Positions 45,801-56,400 of a stretch of 58,214 nt of DNA are shown here, one piece after another (position 1 is the first letter of the stretch; each line of letters opens with the position of its first letter). The notes below the pieces were generated by a model, which made no database searches, was not told where the DNA came from, and worked only from the letters and a program-made list of their open reading frames with translations. Source of the DNA: Gnetum montanum. Its lineage: Eukaryota > Streptophyta > Gnetopsida > Gnetales > Gnetaceae. The position numbers and the translations under genes are program-made. Location of the stretch: contig MNCI01008582.1 of the NCBI GenBank assembly GCA_015680685.1, positions 619,190 through 677,403 of the forward strand. Reading direction: 5' to 3'.

Positions 45801-48800
45801 CCCCAATATCACTATGCAATAAAACATTTTTATGGAAGTGTTGATATGCAATATGTATATATACCTCTTGGTAAAGAGTTTGAACAACAATTGGTGAAGA
45901 TGGAGGAGTACCTATGTCTTGTAATTGCTTTGATAATTTGCTTCAAATAATTGAATCATATGCTTTAGAGAAATCCACAAAGCAAATAAAAGTTCGTTTA
46001 TTTTGCTCTTTTGCACAATCAATAAGATATTTCAATATAATGAGGTGATCAATGGTAAAATAGTGATGTCTAAACCCAGCTTGTGAAATTGCTCGCAAAT
46101 TGTTTTCTTTTGTATATTTTCCAATTTACATCTCAAGAATATTTCCTGAAATTTTAGCAAAAATATTATTGATTATAATCAACTTGTAGCTATTTAAATC
46201 AGATCTATCTTCTTTTTTGAAGAGCAAAATAGCTCTTTTAGTGCACCATGCTTTATCTAAACCAATTTGGAGAGCATGGTTTAGATTTTTCCAAATTGTT
46301 TGCCATACCAAAGTTCCTCCCTAACTCAACATTTCTCCATAAAGTCCTGCTGCAATAGCTAATTTACTTGAGGTTAGTGTTTTGATGCTTTGCATAGTAT
46401 CCTCAAAAGAGATGAAAAGGTTGCCATTATCTTGCCCATATCCTACCACCTCATCCTTGCCTTGAAACAAATTTTGATAAAATTGTAGAATCTTAGAAAA
46501 GGGAAATTTCGGTTTCCAACGTTTCCTTCGATGAAGAAACTTTAAGAAATTTCTTGGTTGTTTCTTGATCATGTAGAGAATACTAATTTGTCCATTTTTA
46601 ATGAACTATCTTTTTCAATTTTGAATCAAATTCTTATAAAGCTTGATAGCTATTGGAGATTTTTGTGTTTTTAATTTATGTCTAGTTGCCACACATTTAG
46701 AATCAAACCAAGTCTGGGACTATGTTGATGCTTTTCTACAAACATGCTGTGATGTTGCCACTAAAATTTCTTCAAGTTTTACATTAGGATTTCAACACTT
46801 TTGAACTTCCTATTGAAAATCTAACTTGATTTTATCTATTTTGTCGCAAGAAATTGGCTTTCTCTGTTGTCTAACATGATGCAAATTTATCAAAAGGCTA
46901 AAAGACAGTGGCTGATGGTTAGACTCAATCACCTCATCACATACTTCAAATTGTTTAATACAAGCTAGACTATGTATCTTGGCGATGACGACCTCGAGGG
47001 GTTGGGACCTAGTCTTGGCCTTGCCTGCAACCGCACCCTTGCCGCCCCCTGCCAAAGGGCCAAAATAAGCCCAGAATGGCACCCCCTATTATGCTGTTGT
47101 AAAATAGCTAGAAAGAAGCGAGGTAGATTAACCCTAATCCCCAACTTCAAACATTTGAGAAATGCAAAGTGGATGCCTTGGAGTTTGGACCTGTTTCTAG
47201 ACTGTACAAAAACCAGTCCACCAGCTCTGCAACCCGAGCCCAAATAGGTGGCAAGGTGGATTTGGGCACTTGTCTACTTTGCGTGTGTGGCATCGGCCCA
47301 GTGAAAAACATGTCAGCATCCTGTAGCCCTTGAGTAGTGGGCAGAATGACTTTGCCCTCTTGCTAGGCCCCCAAACATTTGGCAATCGTCGATTTCGTGA
47401 GAATAATTTCAACACCTCGGAAAAATCTGTGGTCATCCCGCCAATTGGTGTAGAAGGCGTTGTTCGGGAGGGTCAGGTCACCCACCGACCATAGCAGGAC
47501 ATTACTCTAGTTGCACTGCTCTACCATTCCCCATAACTTAGCGTTGTCCTAGAATGCCGCACAGTTAGGCTCATAGGTCGGCGTAACCCCCATTGTTGCA
47601 TCAATTTCTTTTCACGCAGCCGCAACCCGTGAAACCACATGCACAAAGGGGGGGGGGGGGGGCAACTGGCGTTGTTGGAAAACTTTATGGTTGTAGATTT
47701 TCCAAACCACCCATAAAAGCAAGGTGGCTTGAGAATTCTTAGATAGCATTAGCGAGGGAGGCCAGATTGTCACGTGCCATGTGGTGCGCATGTAAACACA
47801 TTGGAAGGGGAAATGTGGGATGGTCTCAGGCGCATTTTTGCATAGTGGGCAGGTGTTGTCGATATTAAGGCCGTGCCTTTGTAAATTCATATGTACCAGT
47901 AATGCATTACTTTCTAGCAGCCATAAAAAGACTTTAATTTTCTTGGGCAAATGCCCCTACCATATCTGATATCATGGTCGATAACAGGCGGCGCGGCACG
48001 TATTCCAACCACCCCCACAACTACATTTGTAATGCATGGCTGCAAAGTGTACACCATGGCCTTGAGTCATGCGCCCCCGATTGCCATTGAATGTACTTGG
48101 CATTCATGATCCATATCCACTGGGCCGTCTCTTCATTTTGGCAGGTGAAATGATGTAGTAGCCGTTGCTGACCGAGCGTTAGCTCATCTTCAAATTTTGA
48201 AATCCCCAAACCCCTTGCAGATCGAGGGCATGCAATCTGGTCCCAACTAGCCAAGTGCAATTTGCACCCCCCTTTGCCTTCTAACCACACAAAGTGACGT
48301 ATAAGCTTGTCTATAGCTTGACTTACTGCATGTGGGGAAGCGGGGGGGAGGTGGGGGTAGCAACAGCAGCCACGAAACGTGTCATTGTAACTTCATTTTT
48401 ATGATTAATATAGCAAAAAAATTCCTTTTGTTCATTCCATTAATATATATTAAATCAACAGATAGGACATACATAGCACTTGTATTCAATAATACACAAC
48501 ATACATAACTCAGCTTAATCACAAAGAAGAATAATTGATCATTGGACCAATCACTAACACATCATTCAACTAATGCATACAAGAGGTGCTATTCATCATA
48601 TATGTTATGAGAAAATCAACAACACTCAATTCCATTACTGTCATCAAATCATAGATAGTTCTACAAATCAACAACAACCACATACATTATCACAACCAAG
48701 CACACTCACAAGTGCTGCCCCAAACATCAAGATGAAAACTTGTGAAACATGGGTTGTTACAATTTATCATCCGGAAAAGAAGTTACTGCCTGTTAAGTCT

Positions 48801-51800
48801 TTTAGTTTTTAATTTTGACCATATTAATGAATACATGTCGGACTGTTTATCTTGCTTCAAACATTAGTTATCTTATTGGTGTAGACATCTATCAAATTTT
48901 TAGACGTTTATCTCCAGATTTGGAGAAAATTGAGAATTTGGGTACAATTTTCCTTCTACTCTTTCATTCCAAAATTCCACCATTAAGTTGTAGATGTCTA
49001 CAAGGTCTTTTAGTTGTCTATTGTTTTTCCATCATTGTTTTTGCAGCTTCTTAGGTAAAATCTAACTTTAGGTATAAATGTCTAATGAAGTGTAGTCTTC
49101 TACCTCCAACGGTAGATGGCTACAAAAATTTTAGATGTCTACTGTCCTTGTAGAAATTTTTGAAAATCTTATCTTTTTCAATATGCCTCCCCTAGATCTT
49201 CATTAAGAGCTCTTCAACTCTTGCCAAACCTGTTTCTCACCTGCAGTAGCACACAAAGGCACAAACAAACTTACTTTTATAAGTTTTGGATGTTTTACTA
49301 AAATAAATTTTTTAAATGCAACTCCACATGGCATGGGAAAATTTGTTGAATGGTGTATTTTTCAATAACTAGCCATCCTATGAAGTCTTTATAGAATAAG
49401 TTTTTAGGATGAAGTCTTTATAGAATAAGTTTTTTTTTATTTGACAAAAATACATAAGAAGGTTATGATAAACCCGAATCACATCTGTTGGTACTACTTG
49501 CAACCCTACATGGCATGGCAAAGCTTTTGAAGAACGTATTTGTGATAACTAGTGATTGTATGAAGCCTCTTTTTTGGAGAAACATACAGGGTGTTGCTTG
49601 CAAAACAAACTTGCAAAAAGTAGGTTGCACAATTTTTTGCTAAATTCAAACTTATTAAAAGAAAGGAAATGATAGCCATCATTGGCTATGCATCTGCTTG
49701 AGGAAAATAGGTGATAATGCAGGTGCTATAATCAACTAGTGGAGCAATTATTAGTTGTTAGGGTAAGTTTACTTATTATCCTGAGAGAGAAAATTGTAAT
49801 GGATTTTGAGCCTTGTCATGTGAGTGTGCAAGTAGTTCTTTTAGAGCTTGTTTCTTTCTTTGGTTTTGAGTAGCATGAGCCATTCCAACGCTACTGTAAC
49901 ATGATGGTAACTAGTGTAATAGCTGGCTAGGACTTTTTAGCATGTACTTAGATCTGTCAAGTATAGGATCAAAACTCTGGATTTGGCTATTGCTACCTCT
50001 GTTATTGTTGTTGTTGAACAGATCTGCAACATATGTGAGTGTAATATCCAAATTATTGCAATGGGTTTGTCTCAACAAATTTAGAAGCAACCCTTGTTTA
50101 AAAATCTCTCTTGGATGGCGGACGAGCTTGGACTGGTAATTAACTGAGCTAAGTCAATGGCCCATTTTTTAAACGTGGATTCTCAGGTGAAACGTAGAGT
50201 GACACAAATCCTGAACGTTCTGTATGGAACAATCAAGGATACATACCTGGGCATCTTGCTATTCCATTGGGGTCGATGTGTGTCATGGGGGGTGTTAGAA
50301 AAAATTGAGAACAAGGTCAGAAACTGGGCAAATCGTTTTCTAACTCGGAAGGGGAGGTTGGTGTTGGCCTCAGGGTTGCTTGTGGCAATGACTCGCTCTA
50401 TGGCTGTTGTGGTCACCCTGCTGCGCGCTATTTCTAAAAGCATTGATAAGTGCATCCGCCACTTCATTTGGTCGGGGGGTAGAGGGGGGTGCAAATTGCA
50501 CCTAGCTAGTTGGGACTGGATCGTGCGCCCCTGACCTGTAGGGGGGCTGGGGATCTCGAAATTCGAGGATGAATTGACATTGGATCAGCAAAGACTGCTG
50601 CTTCGTTTTATTTGTCAAATTGGGGAATCTGCCCAATGGGTCAGAATCATGAATGCCAAGTACGTACGATGGTAGGTGAAAACATAGGATTCAAGGCCCT
50701 GGCGGACACTCTACAGCCGTGCACTGAAATGTAGCTGCGGGGGTGGTTGAATTTTGAGCCGCGTCGATTGTTGTCAGCTATGTACTTGCCAGTACTAGGG
50801 TGGCTTCAGATATGGCAGGGACGGCTACTTGAGAAAATCAAAGTTTTCTTGTGGTTGCTGGAGAGCAACGTGTTGCCTATACAATCGAATTTACACAGGT
50901 AGGGCCTCGATCTTGATGACACTTGCCCTCTATGTGGCATTGCCCCCGAGACCATCCAACACTTTGCCTTCCAATGCACCTTCATGCACACCATGTGGCA
51001 AGAGACGGGCTAGACTCCCCTGATAAAACTAATAGGTGACTCCCAAGCCACATTACTTTTATGGGTGGTGTGGAATATATGCAACCACAAAATCTTTCAA
51101 CAGTGCCGTCTGCCCCCCCTTTGCAAGTAATCTTGTGAGTCGCGGCTGCGTGGAGGGAAATCGAAGTGACGATGGGGGTTACGCCGACCTACGAACCTGA
51201 CTATGCGGCATTCTAGGATAATAAGGAATTGTGGAGAATGGTGGAATGGTGTAGTTGGAATAACGTCTTGCTACGGCTGGTGGGCAACTCGGTCCTCTCG
51301 GACGACGCTTTCTTCTCTAACTTGCGGGAGGATTGCACCTTTTTTTGGGGTATTAAAGTCATTATCATAGAATCCACGATCGCTAGGTGTTTGGGGGCCC
51401 AGGTGGAGGGTGAAATCATCCTGCCCACCATGCGTGGGTTGCAGGATGCTGACCTATTTTTCATTGGATTGGTACCATGCACGCAGAGTAGACAGCTTCC
51501 CAAATCCTCCCTACCACCTGTCTGGGCCTGGGCTGCTGATCTGGTGGAGCAGCTCTTTGTGCAGTCTGGTAATAGGTCCAAGTTCCAGGGCATTCATTTT
51601 GCCTTCCTCAAATGCCTGAAGCTTGGGATTAGGGTTAACTTGCCTTGGTTTTCTCTAGCGGCATTGCAATAGTAGAAGCGAGGCTGCCACTCTGGGCTTA
51701 TTTTAGCCCTATGGCGGGGGGCGGTGGAGGTGTGGCCTTAGGTGGAGTTGGGGTTCCCCCCCCCACTTGGGGTCTTCTTCGCTTGGGCCCTCCCTTTTGG

Positions 51801-52954
51801 CCCATCTTGGGGTTTTGGGGGCCGGACTTGCAGTGACTTACTCTAGGAGGTGGAGCAATTGTGGGGAACCACGGGCCTCTAACCCCATGGCGGTGCCAGG
51901 TGTCTCCCCATGTGGAGCGTTGGATCACAAAGAGAGGCGAGATGAGGAACTGTGTCGTGCGACAACGGAGGCTACGGCCACTACACGCAATGCGAAGCAT
52001 TGAGAGTGGGAGGCCAAATGGGATGAAGCCCTTGCGCTTGTGTAGATTGAGTTGGAAACTTATTTCCATGAGCAGGAATAGGAGCTAATCCGGTAGCAAG
52101 CCTTGTTGGCGGAGGCTGCCCAGACCCGATTGCGGGATGAGATTCGGGCCCAAGTTTGGGAGGAGTTAATTCAGGAGGAAGCCACTCGTAGAGAGTGTGA
52201 GGCGGTTGAGCGAGCACAACAAGAGCGGGAACAAGAAGAGGAACAATCATGTCTCTGTATTCCAATATTCCGTAATTCTTGAGTTAGATAATGGAACAGC
52301 AAACAAATCTGCAAACATGGATGTCTGTTGGTTCTCAAAGTTCATTTTGCTCAATTGTTTGATACAGTGATATCTGTAAAACAGAAAAGTGAGAAAATAT
52401 TGCAATATGTAAGCAAAAGAAATAGTAAATCTCTTAATTGAAGTCATTCCTCAGATGAATAATTGTTCAAATATTTCATCTGATTTTGTTAATTCTTCAA
52501 TTGTTATTTCTCTGAGGTATGCAAATCAAGACTTGAACAGTCGGTCTAAATTTTGAGAGGTATACCAGTTTGTTTTTGAAAGTTTTTGTTGCTAAATACT
52601 TTTGTAAAAGCTAGGAACATGGACATAAACCTAGGGCTGCACATAGTAATCTGTTACGCTATCTCTTACCAATGTATCCATACACTGTGTTCAGACATGA
52701 CTTTTAAGGGATACCGATTATGATATTAAAACTGGGTTGAACAGTAAATGATTAGGTTAACTCAGTGTTCTTGAAACATTTACTGGTTTTATTAAGGATA
52801 GTGCCATGCATAAAATGGTTACTTTTCATTGCAGTGGAGACGAGATGTTGCATTTGCTGGTTTTGATGTTCCATTGCAAATGGACGTTTCAGCAGAAAAA
52901 ATGATATTTGGTATTCAAGGGGTGGCCGCGGAAAGAAGAGATAAACTCATTAAG
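42696..52954 (+). CDS. Soluble ABC-family ATPase, ABCI19/20/21-like (5' three exons)
   Basis: Join 42696-42879, 43011-43144 and 52835-52954; the 3' exons lie outside. The 146 visible residues match the N-terminal half of plant ABCI19/20/21 proteins (related to CAF16 and GCN-type ATPases), which have one nucleotide-binding domain and no membrane segment. Seen: [17 protein letters not shown] (strand 1), Walker [45 protein letters not shown] and [11 protein letters not shown]. The signature motif, Walker B and H-loop are downstream. ATG 42696 is the first in frame; the 5' UTR frame is open but has no ATG. All splice sites are GT-AG and there is no frameshift or stop, so it looks functional. In Arabidopsis these proteins act in the cytosol and are linked to light and cytokinin responses; the role here is by homology only. 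Confidence 0.92.
43011..43144 (+). CDS. ABCI-like gene, exon 2
   Basis: Starts after TTGTGCAG with GCAAGACAACG (completes Gly, then KTT of Walker A) and ends GGAGGAGAG before the donor GTACGT. The exon ends in phase 0 at LCYLGGE. Confidence 0.95.
43151..43168. repeat. (CT)9 microsatellite in intron 2
   Basis: Nine CT units immediately downstream of the exon 2 donor site. Confidence 0.9.
43169..43740. other. Intron 2 proximal sequence
   Basis: No recognised repeat or coding sequence; probably ordinary intron sequence. Confidence 0.45.
43742..44345 (+). mobile_element. Copia fragment in intron 2: LTR end, primer site and gag
   Basis: A tRNA-Met-type primer site TTGGTATCAAAGC lies at 43911-43923, after a candidate short LTR (TGTTGAGACACC... 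from 43742, TATA-like GATATATAAGG near 43857). A gag start follows: ATG near 44022 gives [11 protein letters not shown], then [25 protein letters not shown] and VKNKLDFFD. This is the N-terminal copia Gag pattern (PxxLHPSDxPGxxLVSxxLxGxNYxxW...KNKLGFIDG). It is frameshifted and cut off after about 330 bp. Confidence 0.75.
44420..46972 (-). mobile_element. RTE-type LINE in intron 2, 5'-truncated
   Basis: On the minus strand, from right to left: the end of an endonuclease domain ([18 protein letters not shown], near 46930-46870), the RT fingers ([19 protein letters not shown], 46230), the catalytic region [20 protein letters not shown] and [12 protein letters not shown] (45800-45640), [15 protein letters not shown] (45500), LLYGCVVW (near 45300), and a Cys/His segment [15 protein letters not shown] (near 44700). 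It ends AGGCTAGGATGATGAT at 44425-44450. Stops and frameshifts show it is inactive. [17 protein letters not shown] is typical of RTE-like RTs. Confidence 0.82.
46973..48370 (-). mobile_element. L1-type LINE fragment (family L1-b), inverted copy
   Basis: From right to left on the minus strand: [16 protein letters not shown] and [19 protein letters not shown] (48270-48160), then the zinc-binding domain [20 protein letters not shown]...[14 protein letters not shown]-x-FQC (47950-47780), then the C-terminal extension ([10 protein letters not shown] near 47590; [13 protein letters not shown]-like near 47180; [10 protein letters not shown] near 47090). It stops abruptly at the RTE element near 46972. 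About 75-80% similar by eye to the plus-strand copy at 50.15-52.25 kb. Confidence 0.85.
47648..47662. repeat. G15 homopolymer
   Basis: A run of 15 G on the plus strand (C on the coding minus strand of the LINE, giving a proline run). The other two LINE copies have only short runs there, so it expanded after insertion. It may also be a length-error site in assembly. Confidence 0.85.
48371..50145. other. Intron 2 central segment with sparse palindromes and a tandem repeat
   Basis: Lies between the two opposed LINE copies. AGACGTCT-like sites occur at 48886.5, 48905.5, 48995.5, 49015.5, 49079.5, 49117.5 and 49136.5 (spacings 19, 90, 20, 64, 38, 19), a thinned-out version of the arrays elsewhere, so an old LTR is likely. 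At 49317-49390 and 49499-49572 two related 75-bp blocks repeat (GCAAC-CC-ACATGGCATGG). Ends of an LTR were not identified. Confidence 0.45.
49378..49434. repeat. Direct repeat of about 28 bp
   Basis: ATGAAGTCTTTATAGAATAA plus GTTTTT occurs twice in tandem. Confidence 0.85.
50150..52250 (+). mobile_element. L1-type LINE fragment (family L1-b), plus-strand copy
   Basis: Starts in the post-RT connector ([39 protein letters not shown]), then [32 protein letters not shown], and the zinc-binding domain [18 protein letters not shown] (50925-50980). The C-terminal extension follows at 51170-52250: [15 protein letters not shown], a 147-codon open stretch 51229-51672 ending [20 protein letters not shown], and a Glu/Gln-rich coiled coil to about 52245 ([20 protein letters not shown]). 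No 3' UTR or poly(A) remains and the 5' part is absent. The same strand as the ABC gene. Confidence 0.85.
52251..52834. other. Intron 2 distal sequence
   Basis: AT-rich intron sequence leading to the acceptor at 52831-52834; nothing else recognised. Confidence 0.5.
52835..52954 (+). CDS. ABCI-like gene, exon 3
   Basis: Exactly 40 codons, from [10 protein letters not shown] to RRDKLIK, between the acceptor CATTGCAG and donor GTAAAC. The next expected block (the lead-in to the ABC signature, usually VSDGQRRRVQ) was not found up to 58214, so intron 3 exceeds 5.2 kb. Confidence 0.93.
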
Positions 52955-53454
52955 GTAAACAAGATAGCAAACAAGATTCATGCATTTTTGATGTTTTGTC
53001 AGCGGCAGAAGACTTGCTATCTTTTACTTTTACTTTTCTGTGTTTTGATAAAAAGTTTAGAACTCATTTTCTGAATAACCATCAATTTTGTATTGCTGTT
53101 TGCTACGAATGTTGCTAATTTTTTTTTTCCAGTTTGGAATCGGAAAGCATAATCTAAACATTCACCAATGGTTTATTAATGCACCGAAAATTTCTTTCTG
53201 CTCCGTGTTGGATTATGTTTTTTTTCATTATTAATCAAATTGAATTTAAGGTAAACAACATAGCAGAAAAAAAGTTATTTCACACGTAGCCCATGTTTTA
53301 ATCCTAATTAATGATAAAGTTTCACTCTGTTTAATGGTAGGAGCCCTATTCAAGTTGGTACCTATTGGTCTTTTGTTCCATTGGAATGTAAAACTCATAT
53401 TGAGTTATATGACCCATACTTTCTTCAAACCTAATCGCAATACACTAACAGTTT
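52955..53454. other. Intron 3 proximal sequence
   Basis: AT-rich intron sequence between the exon 3 donor and the LINE; no exon-like block recognised. Confidence 0.5.
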
Positions 53455-56400
53455 AGTTTTTTTTGAGCAAATTTTCAGGATTATATTAAAAAGAAACACA
53501 CACACACACATATAAGCTCAGGGGAGAAGCTGTGATCAGCAAGGAACCCCACAGATCAGGAAGGAGCGCCGTCCTCCCCAACAAAAAGGATTTAACCCAA
53601 AACCCCCCAGACTCCAATGATCAGCAAACATTAAATGAGGAAAACCCCCTGAAACTTTCAGTTATCAATTGATGTCCCCCTAGGCTAACACTGATTGTGT
53701 TCCCCAGGGCTGAGCACCACCAAAAATGCCCCATCAATGTGGGCAATTGAAACTAGGAAGTAAAAGAAACAAACAAGAAAATACCCCCCACCCAGGGGGT
53801 TCCACACAAACTCGACACATGTCACTCATCCCCTAGACTATGGGGATGGTGGGGAAGGTAAATGCAATGGCAATGCAGCCAAAGTTGAGCCTAAAGCATG
53901 TCCAGTTGCACACATAGCTCTTGCGAGTCCACAAGTGTGGCCGCCTATTGGAATGTATTAAAGTGCTTGACTTTCCTCACCCGCTCTTCTTTAGATTCTT
54001 TTCCATTGGGGTGCAACTTTGCGGAGGCAATCCTAATATGCCGTTGCAAGCTTGACCAAGTCACATTGCGGTTAATGTGCATTTGCATGTATGGGCAGTC
54101 CCCTTACATGAGCCACATAGTGGTGTCCTGTTCATGTGCTTGCTTTAGTTGTGCTTGCTGTGCCTCTTCCTCTTGACATTCCTGTTTCCTTCTTGCCACC
54201 ACTACCTTGTTGATCTCTTGTCTTTGTGTCCCCTTCTGCTCCATCTCTTCTTCCAGCTCATGCCTGATCTGCACCTCCAACTTTGCCATTGTCGAGCCTG
54301 CACCCTTTCTTGCCAATGTAGCTCCTCTTGGTGATGTACCTGAAGTTCCTCCATTTCCTGTTGGAATGTGGCCTCCCTAGCTTTCCATTTGGCCTCCCAA
54401 ACCAGACGTTCATCAGTTCTTGCTTCGGTAGCAGCCTCCTCTTTCTTCACCTCTGCTTGTGCCTTCGCATTAGTCAAACCCTCATGCGACAACTTGTCTT
54501 GTGGTGCATCATCAATTTGCCTAAGTTTCTTGGAAACCATAAGGGCTAGGACAATGCATCCTTCAAGAACCTTCGTTTGTTGGGTAGTCAATAGCTACCT
54601 TCGTCTCCTATAGATTGTGTGGAAGGTCATCTTGCTTGCTGGGTCCATTTCTCTTATCTCAGGTGCTAGATGCACCACACGCCACAGGGCCAGGATAAGC
54701 CTTGAGTATCTCTTGGGCCTTCTTCGACGCAATGACGCAAGGAAAAAACCAGGAATATTCACCGACTGTCCCATTTTTAGACACTTCAAGAGCGCAAAAT
54801 GGACCCCTTGGAGTTTCGAAACATTACTTGTTTGCATGAAGAACATTTCAACAAGCTCAGCTGCCAGCTGCCACAACAGAGGCAAAGAAAACTTAGGAAT
54901 TTGTCCACTGACCATCCTAGGATACGGTCCTGAAAAGAAATGATGAGCTTCCCCAAGCCCACGCATCGTCAAGTCCACACTCTACCTAGTCAGCTATACC
55001 CCCATAATCCTAGCCAACGCTTCTTCAGACAGTTTGATGGTAACCCCCCGAAAAGTCATGGAATTACCATGCTAGTTGGCGAAGGACCAATCATCTGGCA
55101 GGGTGGGATCTCCCAACAAATGTTGCAAAAGCTTGCCCAACCAACCCGTTGCACCAGGTCCCATAGCTTTGTGTTTTCCTGAAAATGACGGCAAGATGGT
55201 TCAACCATTGGAGTCATTCCCATTGTGGCCGTAGCTGCCCTCCATAGTTTAACACCCTCAGCAGCCACCTATGCTAGCAATGGAAGTGGCATCTAGCTGA
55301 AAAGCAGTCGGTTACATGCCTTCCACAAGCACTAGAGAATGGTAGTCGTTGTTGAATCTACACTTAAAATAATTGATGGTCTAATACATGCACTTTGCCA
55401 CATCGCAATGCTGAACACACCTTCAAATGCTAGGTGTTGCCAAGTCTCCATTGCCTGCCTGCATGTTGGACAAGTGTTTTCGATTTGAATCCTTCGTTGC
55501 CTTAACTCCGCCTTCATTGGAACCATTGCATGATTAATGAGTCATAGGAACGTTTTAATTTTCTTTGTCAGGCAGCCCTACCACACCTACCGCCAACTTG
55601 GAACTGCAGGGAATTGCTTCGAAAAAATGTCTTTTGGTTGATCATTGAGCCACCCTAGCTATGTCATGTGGTGCACATGTTGGCACATCGATTGCTAGAG
55701 CCTCGAATCTTGTGGAGTAGCAGTCCACTGGTTGTATTTTGAATGGATAATCTGTATCCAAGGAACAAGTTGTGTGTTAGGTCTTATCAGGCAATGGACT
55801 AGCTGTTGTTGTTCCACCATCACTAGATCCACAAATTTTGAAATCCCAAGACCACCTGCCTCGATCGGTCGTGCGATCATGTCCCACCCCACCAAATGGA
55901 TACGTTTCCCCCCTTTCCCCTTTGATCAAATGAAACTCCGAATCATTTGATCAACATTATTGCTGAACTCAAAGGAGGGGGGTAGCAATTGACGTAGTAA
56001 TTTTGGCAACAATCGACAACACGAACATAGCCAACAGAATCTGCCCTTTCCGTGTTAAAAAGCGTGTGGTCCAATGCCCAATTTGTAGTTGAATACATTT
56101 GAGGACATGTATCCAAGTGCTTTTTTGCCCCCACTCAAACATGGGAAACCCCAAATACCGGTCCCCATCTGTACTTGGCAACACCCCTAGTGTTTGTATG
56201 ATACACGCCTAAACCCTAGGATTAGTATGAATTGTATAAAGTGCTGACTTTGCCCTATTCACTTCTAGCCCAATCTCCCTTGCCATTCACAACAACGCCT
56301 GATCCAATGCTCTCGCCTATGGCACTAACGCCCAGGTAAACAACATTGTATCATCCACATAGTGCTCTGCAATACAGTCCACCCTATTGATCTGTAACCC

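Noticed and set aside
46972-47247. Plus-strand 91-codon frame as a gene
   Set aside because: It overlaps the better supported minus-strand LINE extension that is conserved in other copies.
46973-51800. Twin-priming product of a single LINE insertion
   Set aside because: Twin priming inverts a 5' part relative to a non-overlapping 3' part; here both arms cover the same ORF2 segment and differ by about a fifth of bases, so they are separate copies.
51698-52069. Minus-strand 123-codon Pro/Gly-rich frame
   Set aside because: Antisense of the LINE C-terminal extension; proline and glycine runs come from G/C runs.
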